From positions 547,328 to 611,327 of the forward strand of contig CACKEY010000001.1 in the NCBI GenBank assembly GCA_902599315.1: a stretch of 64,000 nucleotides of DNA. Direction: 5' to 3'. Shown piece by piece: positions 63,401 through 64,000 of this stretch. The stretch is from an uncultured SAR86 cluster bacterium (GTDB lineage: Bacteria; Pseudomonadota; Gammaproteobacteria; Magnimaribacterales; D2472). Made by a program: the position numbers and the translations under genes. Positions within the stretch are counted from its first letter, which is position 1. Every line of letters starts with the position of its first letter. The notes beneath the pieces were generated by a model. That model did no database searches, was not told where the DNA came from, and worked only from the letters and a program-made list of their open reading frames with translations.

Positions 63401-64000
63401 ACTCAGTTAAATCTCTTAGAGATAACCCATCCTGTGCAAAAGAAGAATATGAATTGATTGAAAGGTTTGATGATCAAGGCTTGGTTGCTATAGATAATTT
63501 TCAATTTTCTGCTGAACTGCCAGCGATTAATAATAATTTAAAGCCCAAGGTAGCAATTCTTAGAGAGCAAGGAGTTAATGGTCAAAATGAAATGGCTGCA
63601 GCATTTTTATTAGCTGGGTTTGATGCCTTTGATGTCCATATGCAGGATCTTCTAGATAACCCAGACTTGCTTTCTCAATTTCAAGGTATAGCAGCTTGTG
63701 GTGGATTTTCTTATGGAGATGTTCTTGGAGCTGGTGGAGGCTGGTCTTCAAGTATAAGTTATAACAAAGTTGTTAGAGATGCATTCGAACATTTTTTTAA
63801 TCGAACCGAAACTTTTACTTTTGGGGTTTGTAACGGTTGCCAGATGTTGTCTAATTTAAAAGATTTAATTCCAGGTGCTGAAAATTGGCCCCAGTTTCTC
63901 TGGAATGATTCTGATCAGTTTGAAGCACGTTTATCTCAAGTTACCATTGCTAAATCAAAGTCAGTTTTGTTTGATGGCATGGCAGGATGGCAAATTCCTG
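60463..64000 (+). CDS. purL: Phosphoribosylformylglycinamidine synthase, 3'-truncated by the window
   Basis: Converts FGAR, glutamine and ATP to FGAM in purine synthesis. The large single-chain PurL (about 1290 aa) is seen up to codon 1179, where the window ends. The start is GTG at 60463 ('MSKNLNLLLQGPSSFS') after an AGAGAG site. 'FFIGPRSGTISSW' opens the N-terminal domain; 'ANSEHCRHKIFNASW' and 'FPGAATGSGGEIRDEGATG' are FGAM-synthase motifs; the glutaminase domain includes 'CGGFSYGDVLGAGGGWSSS' and catalytic Cys1123 in 'FGVCNGCQML'. No frameshift was seen in the stretches I translated. Confidence 0.96.
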   Translation, partial: MSKNLNLLLQGPSSFSPSKIASLNDDLNSANDFPIKALSSFEFYSVDITQDFSDYAKLSELLNSKKPSNLPDFFIGPRSGTISSWASKTNEIITNVGILGVLSIEKYLGYFFDNNISAADMNLSYLFDRMTQQVFINAKDIDLVSAELKRKPLINIDISKSAKDSLNKANQDLGLALSEEEINYLDHFYSSVLRNPTDAELMMFAQANSEHCRHKIFNASWVIDSVSQDESLFDLIKKTSKGSKPDLISAYKDNAAVISGAEVMTLNRSLKNTYSFSIEKINSTLKVETHNHPTAISPFPGAATGSGGEIRDEGATGSGAKPKMGLVGFNVSNLRLEDFPREWEGPELKPSRIASPLQIMIEGPIGAAAFNNEFGRPSTIGYFRVFEQPFFGGQSFGYHKPIMLAGGIGEVKDRNSIKNPIEVDDLVIVLGGPSMLIGLGGGAASSMSSGESDEDLDFASVQRENAEMQRRCQEVINQCAFESPNLIEFIHDVGAGGLSNAIPELAKDCNLGVYIDLSLIPVADPSLSPMEVWSNESQERYVLAIKKSNREIFKNICRRERCPVAFVGHTTSSNSVEVFDPERDEFPINVPLSMLFGDLPISNMVVSQSAIDQKINSINQDIDVSEAIRRVLSHPTVASKSFLITIGDRSVGGLVARDQLVGRYQVPTSNYAMSFKSFLGNEGDVLSIGEKPTLAIKNPAASLRMALAEALMNLISAPVKDLNLVRLSANWMAACGDEEENFALRTGVEALSSICIELGIAIPVGKDSLSMKTKWSEDNKELEVKSPLSGVITAMAPIEDVSLAVTTEFYENGSKDLYHLFLNNRSRLGGSIFEEVTSSSIQEVPDIDDVESLKNLFNSIQELINRGWIVALHDISDGGLFTTVSELAFTNKIGIEIHIPESVQNEEMMQYLFAEETGAVIQFHSDFEDQALEFLNQKNLNYQKCAVQSSNAKILIIHGGEIQFSDSVVNLEKVWSETSYSVKSLRDNPSCAKEEYELIERFDDQGLVAIDNFQFSAELPAINNNLKPKVAILREQGVNGQNEMAAAFLLAGFDAFDVHMQDLLDNPDLLSQFQGIAACGGFSYGDVLGAGGGWSSSISYNKVVRDAFEHFFNRTETFTFGVCNGCQMLSNLKDLIPGAENWPQFLWNDSDQFEARLSQVTIAKSKSVLFDGMAGWQIP

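Overview
The window is a gene-dense, AT-rich (roughly one-third GC by eye) stretch of a gammaproteobacterial chromosome. The strongest taxonomic evidence is gene order. leuC-leuD-leuB-asd-fimV-truA-trpF-(trpB-trpA)-accD-(no folC)-SPOR-cvpA-purF follows the Pseudomonas-type supercluster. mltF/purL, lpxH-ppiB/cysS and topA/lexA neighbourhoods are also gammaproteobacterial. Low GC, very short spacers, 4-base gene overlaps, abundant acyl-CoA dehydrogenases and a lone penicillin-acylase lipoprotein suggest a streamlined marine lineage such as SAR86. That placement is an inference and was not tested. No insertion sequence, prophage, CRISPR array or rRNA gene was seen.

Layout. 1-442: 3' part of a DsbA-family isomerase gene. 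439-9501 (minus): a seven-gene acyl-CoA catabolic operon (biotin-dependent carboxylase pair, TetR regulator, AtuA-like protein, crotonase, two acyl-CoA dehydrogenases) resembling the acyclic-terpene (Atu) pathway. A divergent GST gene follows across a promoter region with a perfect spaced inverted repeat. 10223-19240: nitronate monooxygenase, an LLM oxidoreductase-nagZ-rraA operon, a second acyl-CoA dehydrogenase pair with mazG and plsC, and an iron alcohol dehydrogenase. 19379-29780: housekeeping genes (sirtuin, nadK, rhomboid, galU, pyrD, topA, lexA, 5'-nucleotidase, thrH, queH). 29820-33288: methylcitrate cycle prpBCD. 33285-35294: penicillin-acylase-family lipoprotein. 35433-48811: a long plus-strand run for chorismate, leucine, aspartate-semialdehyde, tryptophan, malonyl-CoA and purine synthesis. 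48808-57297: acnB, a DUF1289 protein, umuDC with an SOS box, lpxH, ppiB, cysS and an SDR. 57298-57691: the largest non-coding stretch, with a tRNA-Asn and a possible small RNA ended by a strong terminator. 57692-64000: uvrB, a shortened MltF-like lytic transglycosylase and purL, which runs off the end.

How the genes work together. The acyl-CoA dehydrogenases, crotonase, AtuA and carboxylase genes point to oxidation of branched or isoprenoid acyl-CoAs. prpBCD with AcnB would handle propionyl-CoA from odd or branched chains. lexA and umuDC carry near-identical 20-bp SOS boxes, so an SOS response with an error-prone polymerase is present.

Most unusual observations: (i) nine of ten convergent gene junctions overlap or abut, five by exactly 4 bases with interlocked stop codons; (ii) five transcription-unit starts have a -10-like hexamer 7-8 bases before the start codon and no ribosome-binding site, suggesting leaderless mRNAs; (iii) ppiB has a membrane-anchor N-terminus plus an internal ATG with a perfect AGGAGG, suggesting two products; (iv) UmuD has Val-Gly rather than Cys/Ala-Gly at the expected self-cleavage site; (v) MltF has lost its substrate-binding domain; (vi) a candidate small RNA lies at about 57425-57496. 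All functions are assigned by reading the sequence and motifs; no database search was run.
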